Of a DNA stretch of 14,252 bases, positions 1-5,857 are shown one piece after another; position 1 is the first letter of the stretch, and the number at the start of each line of letters is the position of its first letter. The stretch spans positions 1 through 14,252 of the forward strand of contig PLUJ01000153.1 in NCBI GenBank assembly GCA_003165455.1, in the 5' to 3' direction. The notes beneath the pieces were generated by a model, which was given only the letters and a program-made list of their open reading frames with translations, searched no databases and was not told the origin of the DNA. Position numbers and translations under genes: made by a program. Origin of the DNA: Acidobacteriaceae bacterium (GTDB lineage Bacteria; Acidobacteriota; Terriglobia; Terriglobales; Acidobacteriaceae).

Positions 1-237
1 ACCTTCGGCTGCGGCTCCGCGATTGCTTCGTCATCCCTCGCTACGGAGTGGGTCAAGGGTAAGACTGTGGATGAAGCTCTTACCATCAAGAACATGGACA
101 TCGTGAAGGAACTCTCGCTTCCTCCCGTGAAAATCCATTGCTCTGTGCTGGCGGAAGACGCGATCCGAGCTGCGATCGGCGACTGGAAAAAGAAACAGGA
201 AAGCGCGAAACCAGTCACTTCCGCGGTAGCGCAGTAG
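1..237 (+). CDS. iscU: IscU Fe-S cluster scaffold protein, 3' end (5' truncated by window)
   Basis: The C-terminal 78 residues of the ISC scaffold on which [2Fe-2S]/[4Fe-4S] clusters are built from IscS-derived sulfur. The window begins inside the gene, in frame 1. The second cluster-ligand region is visible at once (TFGCGSAIASSS, Cys at fragment residue 4), and the third conserved cysteine lies in the KIHCS stretch (fragment residue 47). Between them, fragment residues 40-44 read LPPVK, the peptide known in E. coli IscU to be bound by the Hsp70 HscA. The tail ends in DWKKKQESAKPVTSAVAQ, slightly longer than E. coli IscU. Followed on the same strand by iscA, hscB, hscA, fdx and iscX, so it belongs to the isc operon. 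The first ligand region and the start codon are outside the window. Family identity is secure. Confidence 0.95.
   Translation, partial: TFGCGSAIASSSLATEWVKGKTVDEALTIKNMDIVKELSLPPVKIHCSVLAEDAIRAAIGDWKKKQESAKPVTSAVAQ
118..132 (+). other. LPPVK chaperone-recognition peptide of IscU
   Basis: Codons for L-P-P-V-K just before the third ligand cysteine of IscU. In E. coli this pentapeptide is the HscA binding site on IscU (established knowledge). Its conservation next to hscB and hscA in this operon indicates that the client-chaperone contact is retained. Confidence 0.85.
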
Positions 238-437
238 GTTTCCGCGCGGAGACGGAGAAGATGTTCTTTGTGGGGTTTCGCTACGTGGAATTTCGCTAGC
301 GGTGGAATAGCTCGAGGTTGAAGAAGATCGGGAAGGGCACGACTTAAGTCGTGCCGTATTCGCGGCGACTTGGAGCGGCTTTAGCCGCTGAGGGACTGTG
401 TCAAGAAGTTGAACGACGAAGTTGAACGACAACGGCA
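238..437 (+). other. iscU-iscA spacer with short duplications and hairpins
   Basis: A 200-base gap inside the isc operon. It holds a 10-base perfect palindrome TCCGCGCGGA (241-250), a degenerate tandem duplication TTTCGCTA..GTGGAA (276-290 and 291-307), the CTTNAG hairpin pair (336-389, listed separately), and a perfect 13-base tandem repeat GAAGTTGAACGAC (405-417 and 418-430) ending 7 bases before the iscA ATG. I see no clear promoter or convincing Shine-Dalgarno in front of iscA. Confidence 0.6.
336..389 (+). repeat. CTTNAG-core double-hairpin repeat, copy 1
   Basis: Two hairpins in tandem. The first is a perfect 20-base palindrome GGCACGACTTAAGTCGTGCC (336-355). The second is AGCGGCT / AGCCGCT around a TT loop (374-389). 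Both have the hexamer core CTTNAG (CTTAAG and CTTTAG). The same two-hairpin layout recurs at 4713-4763 with different stems. No T-run follows either stem, so it is not a typical intrinsic terminator. Confidence 0.7.
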
Positions 438-821
438 ATGACAACGGCAACGCAACAACTCGCACCACCGTCGCAAGCTCCACCCGCCAAAGGTGTTCAG
501 GTTACGGACAAGGCCCTGGCCAAGGTGAAGAGCGCAATGGCCAAGGAAGGCATCTCGCCCGAACAGGGCGGACTGCGCCTGGGCGTGCAGGGCGGCGGTT
601 GCTCCGGGTTGAGCTACAACGTCCGTTTCGACACGCAGCCGAGAGAACGAGACCGCATCTTCCAGTTCGGCGATGTGCGCGTTTTCGTCGATCCGAAGTC
701 GTTTATCTACCTGAACGGGATGATCCTGGATTATCAGGAAACGCTGATTCAGCAAGGCTTCGTGTTCGTGAATCCGCAAGCCACAAAGTCTTGCGGCTGC
801 GGCACGTCCTTCTCGGCCTGA
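438..821 (+). CDS. iscA: IscA-type A-type iron-sulfur cluster carrier
   Basis: 127-residue A-type carrier of the HesB/IscA/ErpA family, which accepts or transfers Fe-S clusters from the IscU scaffold to apoproteins. The three conserved cysteines are present: C55 in GGGCSGLSY, and C119 and C121 in the C-terminal CGCG motif. The N-terminal 18 residues (Thr/Gln/Ala/Pro rich) form an extension absent from E. coli IscA (107 residues); the fold begins around VQVTDKALAKV. The ATG at 438 is the only good start, but no purine-rich Shine-Dalgarno precedes it; instead the codon lies between two copies of GACAACGGCAA. It sits between iscU and hscB as in E. coli isc, so IscA is preferred over ErpA, although sequence alone cannot separate the two with certainty. 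Confidence 0.92.
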   Translation: MTTATQQLAPPSQAPPAKGVQVTDKALAKVKSAMAKEGISPEQGGLRLGVQGGGCSGLSYNVRFDTQPRERDRIFQFGDVRVFVDPKSFIYLNGMILDYQETLIQQGFVFVNPQATKSCGCGTSFSA

Positions 822-836
822 TGTGTGCTTGTGTGG

Positions 837-864
837 CGCGGGCACTCCTGCCCGCGAGGTTTTT
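837..864 (+). terminator. GC hairpin plus T-run after iscA (terminator-like, possibly repeat-derived)
   Basis: Stem CGCGGGCA (837-844), loop CTCC, stem TGCCCGCG (849-856), then AGG and five T (860-864). It starts 15 bases after the iscA stop and looks like a leaky intrinsic terminator inside the operon. A degenerate stretch CGCACTCCTACCCGC is found in reverse orientation at 6700-6714, so the hairpin may be a dispersed repeat recruited as an attenuator. Confidence 0.5.
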
Positions 865-958
865 GCAGGCGCCACCGTCCTCGCCCAGCACATCCGCGCC
901 CTGGGCCTGAACCGGTTTGAGTTCTAAATTTTTTGTGACAATTTTGTTTGTGACAACC

Positions 959-1720
959 ATGAGCAATTCGTCGTTCACCACGATTACCGCCAAGCCGGCG
1001 CCGCAGGAAACTCAATCCTGCTGGTCGTGCGGCACTATGCGCGCGGCCCAATTCTGCGACTCTTGCGGCAAAGTGCAGCCGCCCCGGCCCGTCGACTATT
1101 TCAGCTTCTTCGGACTTCCGCGCAAGCTGAATCTGGATGTATCCGCACTGGAAAAAGATTTTTACGAATTAAGCCGCAAACTCCATCCCGATCTGAATGC
1201 GCGCTCCGCCAGCCAGGAGCAGGAATGGAGCTTGCAACAGAGTTCGTTGCTCAACGATGCATACCGCACTCTGAAAGATCCCATCAAGCGCACTCACTAT
1301 CTGCTGAAGCTGGAGGGCGTCGAACTGGAAGAGCAGTCCAAATCGGCGACCGAGCAAGCGCGCTCCAGCGGCCAGTTAAAGAAGCAAATCGTCCCCCCCG
1401 ATCTGCTCGAAGAAGTATTCGAGTTGAACATGCAGCTCGAAGAGTTGCGCATGCAGAAGAAAATGGGCGAAGACGATCCTGCATTGCTGGAAGAAATCGG
1501 AAAGCAACGGCTCGAACTGGAACAGAAGAATGAAGCCCTTCTGGACGAGTTGAAGACCGACTGGAAGGTCTGGGATGCGTTGATCGATCGCGAGCAAGAA
1601 TCTCAGCCGGTATCGGAAGATGAGCGCAAACGCGCTCGCGACAAAATGGTGGACTTGCTAAACCGCCGCAACTACATCCGCAATTTGGTGCGTGATGTAA
1701 GCGAAGTTCTGGAGAATTGA
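959..1720 (+). CDS. hscB: HscB (Hsc20) J-domain co-chaperone with N-terminal tetracysteine zinc knuckle
   Basis: 253-residue co-chaperone that delivers IscU to HscA and stimulates its ATPase. Residues 21-36 form a C-x2-C-x8-C-x2-C knuckle (C21, C24, C33, C36; CWSCG...CDSCG), predicted to bind zinc. This resembles the N-terminal metal-binding domain of human HSCB and is absent from E. coli HscB. A J-domain follows (about 46-118) with HPD at 76-78 and LLNDAYRTLKDPIKRTHYLLKL. The C-terminal HSCB oligomerisation/IscU-binding helical region starts at PPDLLEEVFELNMQLEEL (146-163) and contains a long Glu/Lys-rich coiled-coil-like stretch. E. coli HscB is about 171 residues, so both ends are extended. 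The frame opens at a TTG at 917, but that would add 14 hydrophobic residues encoded by a T-rich leader; the ATG at 959 is preferred. Neither start has a strong Shine-Dalgarno. Confidence 0.93.
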   Translation: MSNSSFTTITAKPAPQETQSCWSCGTMRAAQFCDSCGKVQPPRPVDYFSFFGLPRKLNLDVSALEKDFYELSRKLHPDLNARSASQEQEWSLQQSSLLNDAYRTLKDPIKRTHYLLKLEGVELEEQSKSATEQARSSGQLKKQIVPPDLLEEVFELNMQLEELRMQKKMGEDDPALLEEIGKQRLELEQKNEALLDELKTDWKVWDALIDREQESQPVSEDERKRARDKMVDLLNRRNYIRNLVRDVSEVLEN

Positions 1721-1786
1721 GGATTAGGTCATCGGGGGATTGAGTAAAAGGGGTGGTTTTAAATCGCCCAATCGCAAAGTCACAAA

Positions 1787-3688
1787 ATGAGTACTGATCG
1801 CATTATCGGCATCGACCTCGGCACCACGAATTCTCTCGTGGCCTTCCTGCAAGGGGAAAGTCCTGTCGTGATCCCGGGAGAGGATGGCGTGAACCTGGTT
1901 CCCTCCGTGGTGGCTCTGGATGAAAAAAATCAGCCTGTCATTGGCAATGCCGCGCGAAAATATCTTGCCGAAACACCGGAGCGCGCCGTTTACTCCGTCA
2001 AACGCCTGATGGGCCGCGGAGTTGACGACATTCAGGAAGAACTAAAGCTTTTCCCATTTCGCCTGGCGGAGGATTTGCAGGCCGGAGAAGTGATCCGCAT
2101 CAAGCTCGGCGAGAAAACATTCACGCCTCCGGAAATTTCGGCCCTCATTCTGCGCCAACTCAAGCGCAATGCGGAACGCTTCTTTGGCTCGCCCGTCACC
2201 AAAGCGGTCATCACCGTCCCCGCCTACTTTAACGATGCCCAGCGACAGGCCACGAAAGATGCCGGACGCATCGCAGGCCTGGAAGTTCTACGGTTAGTAA
2301 ACGAGCCCACGGCGGCATCGCTCGCCTACGGTCTCGATAAGAAACAAAACGGCACCATCGCCGTTTATGACTTTGGCGGCGGCACGTTCGACGTTTCCAT
2401 TCTCAAGCTGCGCGACGGAATCTTCGAAGTTGTTGCCACCAACGGAGACACTCATCTCGGCGGCGATGACATCGATAATCTCCTGATCGTCATCGCCCTC
2501 GACGACACGCGGGGCGATCTCGGCGTCGACCTTCGTCAAAATCCGGAAGCAGTCCAGGCCATTCGCAAAGCCGTAATAGAAGCCAAGGTCGCGCTGTCTT
2601 CCCAGGCCTCGGTCAAACTCAATATCGAGCTTCCCGGCGGCAAGCGCTACCTTCGCGAAATCACCCGCGAGCAGTTCGAACAACTCATTCAGCCCATCAT
2701 CGATCGCACCGCCGGTCCTTGCAAACAAGCTTTGAAAGATGCCGGACTGAAGCCCGAACAGATCGACGAAGTTGTCCTCGTCGGCGGTTCCACGCGCATC
2801 CCAAGAGTCCGCGCCCTGGTGAAGGAACTTTTTCATCGCGAGCCCCACATCGGTTTAAATCCCGATGAAGTGGTCGCTCTCGGCGCAGCCGTGCAAGCCA
2901 ATATTCTCGGCGGAGGTTCCGAAGCCACCGAGAACATGCTGCTGCTCGATGTCACGCCGCTCTCCCTCGGCATCGAAGTCGCTGGCGGCGTCACCGACAA
3001 AATCATTCTTCGCAACTCGACCGTTCCGGCGAGCGCAACGCAGTTTTACACCACGCAGGTCGATGGCCAGGCCAACGTCGCGATTCATGTTCTGCAAGGC
3101 GAGCGCGAACTCGCCAAAGATTGTCGTTCACTCGCCCGTTTCGATCTCAAAGGCATACCGGGAATGGCCGCGGGAATGGCGCGCATCGAAGTTAAATTTC
3201 TCATCGATGCCAACGGCATCCTGCACGTCTCCGCACGTGAACAGCGCAGCGGCAAGGAATCCGAAATCCAGGTCCAACCCAGCTACGGCCTCACCGACGA
3301 GCAAGTCGAAAGCATGATTCTCGATTCCTTCGACAGCGCGGAGGAAGATTTCCGCCAGCGCCAGATCATCGAAGCTCGCAACGAAGCCGATACCATTCTT
3401 GCGGCGCTCGATAAAGGCAAGAAGAGCGCAGCCTGGGGCCATCTCACCACCGACGAAAAGAAGAAGATTGCGAAAATGGAGAAGGCTCTGAACGCGGTAA
3501 AGGACGAAGAAGATTATCAGGCCATCCGCAAATCCATCGACGAACTCAATCTGGGCACAACCCGCCTCGCCGAACTGATGATGGACACTGCCGTCTCGAC
3601 CGTTTTAAAAGGCAAGACCATGGAAGAAGCCGACATGGGGGAAGGCCCCACTGCTCCGCATCCCATGGCCAAAGCGGAATTCGAATGA
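1787..3688 (+). CDS. hscA: HscA, specialised Hsp70 chaperone for Fe-S cluster transfer
   Basis: 633-residue Hsp70-class ATPase that, with HscB, binds IscU and drives cluster release. Nucleotide-binding-domain motifs appear in order: phosphate-1 IDLGTTNS (9-16), PAYFNDAQRQATKDAG (145-160), connect-1 region NEPTAASLAYG (172-182), phosphate-2 YDFGGGTFDVS (194-204), and adenosine motif VLVGGSTRIPRV (330-341). The interdomain linker LLLDVTPLSLGIE (386-398) is intact. The substrate-binding domain follows, then a helical lid ending near residue 600. There is no C-terminal EEVD-like or DnaK-like DEEVKD tail. Length is close to E. coli HscA (616), and placement between hscB and fdx supports HscA rather than DnaK. 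The 66-base gap after hscB shows no hairpin, so the two chaperone genes are probably transcribed together. No strong Shine-Dalgarno; a purine stretch AAAAGGGGTGG lies about 30 bases upstream. Confidence 0.95.
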   Translation: MSTDRIIGIDLGTTNSLVAFLQGESPVVIPGEDGVNLVPSVVALDEKNQPVIGNAARKYLAETPERAVYSVKRLMGRGVDDIQEELKLFPFRLAEDLQAGEVIRIKLGEKTFTPPEISALILRQLKRNAERFFGSPVTKAVITVPAYFNDAQRQATKDAGRIAGLEVLRLVNEPTAASLAYGLDKKQNGTIAVYDFGGGTFDVSILKLRDGIFEVVATNGDTHLGGDDIDNLLIVIALDDTRGDLGVDLRQNPEAVQAIRKAVIEAKVALSSQASVKLNIELPGGKRYLREITREQFEQLIQPIIDRTAGPCKQALKDAGLKPEQIDEVVLVGGSTRIPRVRALVKELFHREPHIGLNPDEVVALGAAVQANILGGGSEATENMLLLDVTPLSLGIEVAGGVTDKIILRNSTVPASATQFYTTQVDGQANVAIHVLQGERELAKDCRSLARFDLKGIPGMAAGMARIEVKFLIDANGILHVSAREQRSGKESEIQVQPSYGLTDEQVESMILDSFDSAEEDFRQRQIIEARNEADTILAALDKGKKSAAWGHLTTDEKKKIAKMEKALNAVKDEEDYQAIRKSIDELNLGTTRLAELMMDTAVSTVLKGKTMEEADMGEGPTAPHPMAKAEFE

Positions 3689-3716
3689 TCGAAATTATTA
3701 CCATCCCGATCAGCAC

Positions 3717-3774
3717 TGTCATCCTGAGCGGAGCAGGACTTCGCGAATGCGAAGCCCTGCGGAGTCGAAGGATC
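3717..3774 (+). repeat. Modular palindromic element with constant ends, copy 1
   Basis: Left arm TGTCATCCTGAGCG (3717-3730) and right arm GGAGTCGAAGGATC (3761-3774) flank a core hairpin: GCAGGACTTCGC (3733-3744), loop GAAT, GCGAAGCCCTGC (3749-3760), with one G-T-type mismatch. The outer ATCCT and AGGAT can also pair. A second copy with almost identical arms but an unrelated core hairpin lies at 4605-4659. It resembles a REP/MITE-like dispersed element. Confidence 0.75.
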
Positions 3775-3838
3775 CCTACACCCGACCCGCTGCATGCTCA
3801 CATTGCTCCAGGGACAACGCTGCCAATAGAAAAAGCTT

Positions 3839-3844
3839 GAGGAG
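3839..3844 (+). promoter_or_regulatory. Ribosome-binding site fixing the fdx start
   Basis: GAGGAG at 3839-3844, 4 bases before the ATG at 3849. The frame is open further upstream to an ATG at 3747, but that longer version would run through the repeat element (3717-3774) and encode a non-conserved Arg/Ser-rich leader. This site decides for 3849. Confidence 0.8.
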
Positions 3845-3848
3845 AAAT

Positions 3849-4280
3849 ATGTCACAAGAAACTTCCCAATCCGCCGGAACCGCCACCGAAGATGCTCCCG
3901 GCGAAAACACGATTTCTGGAAATACTGTGCAGGTCACATTCCAGCCCGAAAACAAGACCATCCAGTTCGAACACGGCAAGCTGCCTTATGAAGACCACGG
4001 CAAAGAAGAATCGATTCTCGATGTCGCCCTGAACTATGGCGTCACTCTCGACCACGCCTGCGGCGGCAATAACGCCTGCACCACCTGCCATGTCTGGATC
4101 AAGGAGGGTGCCGAACTTCTTTCTCCCATGGATGACGATGAAGCCGACCGTCTCGACATGGCGGCCGATTTGCAGTTAAACTCTCGTCTCGGATGCCAGG
4201 TGCAGATCGTGAAGCCCGGTAAAGTGGTCGTCGAGATCCCAGCCTGGAACCGTAATTACATCTCGGAAGAACATCATTAG
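3849..4280 (+). CDS. fdx: ISC-type [2Fe-2S] ferredoxin
   Basis: 143-residue adrenodoxin/ISC-type ferredoxin that supplies electrons for cluster assembly on IscU. The four cluster ligands have the expected spacing: C71, C77 and C80 in C-GGNNA-CTT-C, and C116 in LGCQV. The acidic patch typical of the family follows (PMDDDEADRLDMA, 93-105), and the C-terminus ends NRNYISEEHH. Compared with E. coli Fdx (111 residues) there is an N-terminal extension of about 25 residues, rich in Ser/Thr/Glu/Ala, before the fold starts at VQVTFQPENKTIQF. Start chosen from the GAGGAG site. It lies after hscA and before iscX as in E. coli. Its TAG stop is part of a long inverted repeat that continues into the spacer. 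Confidence 0.95.
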   Translation: MSQETSQSAGTATEDAPGENTISGNTVQVTFQPENKTIQFEHGKLPYEDHGKEESILDVALNYGVTLDHACGGNNACTTCHVWIKEGAELLSPMDDDEADRLDMAADLQLNSRLGCQVQIVKPGKVVVEIPAWNRNYISEEHH

Positions 4281-4351
4281 GAACCCGGCTTCCGCAGTCA
4301 GGCTTCGGCCTAATTCTTGCCAGGCCTGGCATCCGAAGCCGGAAGTTCCTA
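4278..4351 (+). ncRNA. Predicted three-way-junction RNA structure between fdx and iscX
   Basis: TAGGAAC-CCGGCTTC (4278-4292) pairs with GAAGCCGG-AA-GTTCCTA (4335-4351): 15 base pairs interrupted only by an AA bulge. Enclosed are hairpin AGGC-TTCG-GCCT (4300-4311), which as RNA has the extra-stable C(UUCG)G tetraloop, and a perfect 12-base palindrome GCCAGGCCTGGC (4319-4330). The fdx stop codon forms the base of the outer stem, and the iscX Shine-Dalgarno lies 8 bases downstream. Calling it an RNA element is inference; pairing is seen directly. It could be an mRNA-processing or translational-control structure, or a mobile palindromic repeat. Confidence 0.5.
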
Positions 4352-4370
4352 ATTCGACAAGGAAAGTTAT

Positions 4371-4592
4371 ATGCCGAAACCTCTTACCTGGGACGACGCC
4401 GAAGACCTCGGCATTTTGTTATCCGAAGCGCATTCCGAACTCGATCCGCTCACCGTGCGCTTCACCGACCTTCACCGCTACGTAACCGAACTCCCCGATT
4501 TCAAAGGCGATCCGAAAACCTCCAACGAAGGGAAGCTCGAAGCTATTCAAATGGCGTGGCACGAAGAATTCCAGGATCGCACGGTAGGGTAG
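4371..4592 (+). CDS. iscX: IscX (YfhJ) Fe-S assembly modulator
   Basis: 73-residue acidic protein of the IscX family, the last gene of the isc operon. In E. coli IscX (66 residues) binds IscS and iron and modulates cluster assembly. Recognisable family features are the N-terminal LTWDDAEDLGILLSEAHSELDPLTVRFTDL region and the C-terminal NEGKLEAIQMAWHEEF helix. Shine-Dalgarno AAGGAA (4359-4364) is 6 bases before the ATG. It is separated from fdx by a strongly structured 90-base spacer and is followed by two repeat elements and a convergent gene, so it probably ends the transcript. Confidence 0.93.
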   Translation: MPKPLTWDDAEDLGILLSEAHSELDPLTVRFTDLHRYVTELPDFKGDPKTSNEGKLEAIQMAWHEEFQDRTVG

Positions 4593-4604
4593 GCCCCGCA
4601 ACGT

Positions 4605-4659
4605 TGTCATCCTAAGCGAAGTGGGCGTCGCGCAGGGACGCCAGCGCAGTCGAAGGATC
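4605..4659 (+). repeat. Modular palindromic element with constant ends, copy 2
   Basis: Left arm TGTCATCCTAAGCG (4605-4618) and right arm GCAGTCGAAGGATC (4646-4659) each match copy 1 (3717-3774) at 13 of 14 positions. The 27-base core is unrelated in sequence but again a hairpin: GGCGTC (4624-4629), loop GCGCAGG, GACGCC (4637-4642). It begins 13 bases after the iscX stop. Confidence 0.75.
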
Positions 4660-4712
4660 TGTACTTCTAGTTTTTCTTTCGGATGCGAACAGCTTATCTT
4701 GCCTTTGGGTGG

Positions 4713-4763
4713 CGCAGCGCTTCAGCGCTGCGATTCACCCCGCGTAGAAAATGGGCTTTAGCC
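4713..4763. repeat. CTTNAG-core double-hairpin repeat, copy 2
   Basis: First hairpin CGCAGCGCT (4713-4721), loop TC, AGCGCTGCG (4724-4732), a perfect 9-bp stem with core CTTCAG. Second hairpin GGCT-TT-AGCC (4754-4763), with core CTTTAG identical to that of copy 1 at 377-386. The layout matches copy 1 (336-389): strong hairpin, about 20-base spacer, then a GCTTTAGC hairpin. It lies between the convergent iscX and galT stops and could serve as a bidirectional transcript end, though there is no strong T-run on the + strand. Confidence 0.65.
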
Positions 4764-4770
4764 TCCGACC

Positions 4771-5802
4771 CTACACCGCAGCCGCTTCTTCCACGCTGGC
4801 TTCCCGCAAAAACTTCGCCGCCTCTTCCGGCGGCGTCGGATTAATGTAGAAACCCGTGCCCCACTCAAATCCAGCCGTTTTGGTCAATTTCGGCATAAAC
4901 TCCATGTGCCAATGGTAGTGATCGTTGGTCGGGTCCTGCGCCGGAGATGTATGAATCACCAGATTGTACGGCGGATTATCCAGCACCCGGTCCGCCTTGA
5001 TCAGCAAGGTCTTCAGCGCCTTTGCCAGATTCTCGAACATGTGCGACGACGAATTCTCGAACGCCGACTCGTGCTGCTTCGGCAGAATCCATGTTTCAAA
5101 CGGGAATCGCGGCGCGTACGGCGCGATGGTCAAAAAGTTTTCGTTCTCCGCCACCACCCGGCTTCCATTTTCCGTTTCCTGCCGGATGATGTCGCAAAAC
5201 ACGCAACGCTCTTTGTATAAAAAGTATTGCTTGGCGCCCTCCAGTTCCTGGGCCACATTAATCGGTACAATCGGCAGCGCAATTAACTGCGAGTGCGCGT
5301 GCTCCAAGGACGCGCCCGCCGCTTCCCCATGATTCTTAAAAAGCAAAATGTATTTGAATCGCTTGTCTTTCTTCAGATCGAGAATGCGATCCCGAAACGT
5401 CCACAGAACATCTTCAATCCGTTTCGGAGCCAGTGTCGCCAGGCTCGCATTATGATCGGGCGTCTCGACGATCACCTCGTGAGCCCCAATACCGTTCATC
5501 CGGTCGAACATGCCCTCAGCCTGCCGGTTCAGCGTTCCTTCAATCCCCAGCGCCGGAAATTTATTTGGTACCACCCGCACCGTCCATCCTGGCGTATCCC
5601 GTAGCGAACTCGGCCCGCCATTCGTCCCCGGCCGGTACGCCTGAATCTCCGGCGGCGTCTTACCCTCGTTCCCATAACAAAAAGGACAGAACCCGCCTTT
5701 CAACTTCACGTTTTCTCGCGCAAAATCCGTCGGTCGCTTCGCGCGGTCGGTCGAAATAATCACCCACCGCCCAACAATTGGATCTTTTCTAAGCTCAGGC
5801 AC
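4771..5802 (-). CDS. galT: GalT-family nucleotidyltransferase (galactose-1-phosphate uridylyltransferase)
   Basis: 343-residue histidine-triad-superfamily enzyme. GalT exchanges UMP between UDP-glucose and galactose-1-phosphate in the Leloir pathway. Seen: N-terminal RKDPIVGRWVIIS; zinc knuckle C39-x2-C42 (CPFC); R76-VVPNKFPAL; H108 in AHEVIVETPDHN; active site H168-A-H170-S-Q, where H170 would be the UMP-carrying nucleophile and H168 the likely zinc ligand. The C-terminal half has HYHWHMEFMPKL (295-306), typical of the family. A second CxxC (C200, C203) starts the C-terminal half-domain. Length is near E. coli GalT (348). The start is GTG at 5802 with AAGGGG 8 bases upstream (5811-5816). It lies 113 bases downstream of yraN on the same strand and converges on iscX. 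The alternative ADP-glucose phosphorylase activity known for some GalT-like proteins cannot be excluded. Confidence 0.88.
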   Translation of the reverse strand: MPELRKDPIVGRWVIISTDRAKRPTDFARENVKLKGGFCPFCYGNEGKTPPEIQAYRPGTNGGPSSLRDTPGWTVRVVPNKFPALGIEGTLNRQAEGMFDRMNGIGAHEVIVETPDHNASLATLAPKRIEDVLWTFRDRILDLKKDKRFKYILLFKNHGEAAGASLEHAHSQLIALPIVPINVAQELEGAKQYFLYKERCVFCDIIRQETENGSRVVAENENFLTIAPYAPRFPFETWILPKQHESAFENSSSHMFENLAKALKTLLIKADRVLDNPPYNLVIHTSPAQDPTNDHYHWHMEFMPKLTKTAGFEWGTGFYINPTPPEEAAKFLREASVEEAAAV

Positions 5803-5810
5803 TCACTGCA

Positions 5811-5816
5811 CCCCTT
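5811..5816 (-). promoter_or_regulatory. Ribosome-binding site for the GTG start of galT
   Basis: Reads AAGGGG on the minus strand, 8 bases before GTG (5802-5800). It supports this non-ATG start, which gives the family-typical N-terminus MPELRKDPIVGRWV. Confidence 0.7.
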
Positions 5817-5857
5817 CGTTCAGATGGACGAAAATCAGCACGCCAACTTCGCCAATA

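Larger units (their letters stand above)
3689..3848 (+). other. hscA-fdx spacer
   Basis: A 160-base gap almost half filled by the TGTCATCCT...GTCGAAGGATC element (3717-3774). The rest is unremarkable, apart from the fdx ribosome-binding site at its end. No T-run follows the hairpin, so read-through into fdx is expected. Confidence 0.6.

Noticed and set aside
422..910. 162-residue + strand frame overlapping iscA
   Set aside because: Shadow of iscA in another frame; Arg-rich composition and no family features, while the iscA frame has all conserved cysteines.
917..958. TTG start adding 14 residues to HscB
   Set aside because: The leader is T-rich, gives a hydrophobic non-conserved peptide and has no ribosome-binding site; the ATG at 959 leads directly into the zinc-knuckle domain.
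3747..3848. Upstream ATG extending ferredoxin by 34 residues
   Set aside because: The extension is the core and right arm of a palindromic repeat; GAGGAG marks the ATG at 3849.
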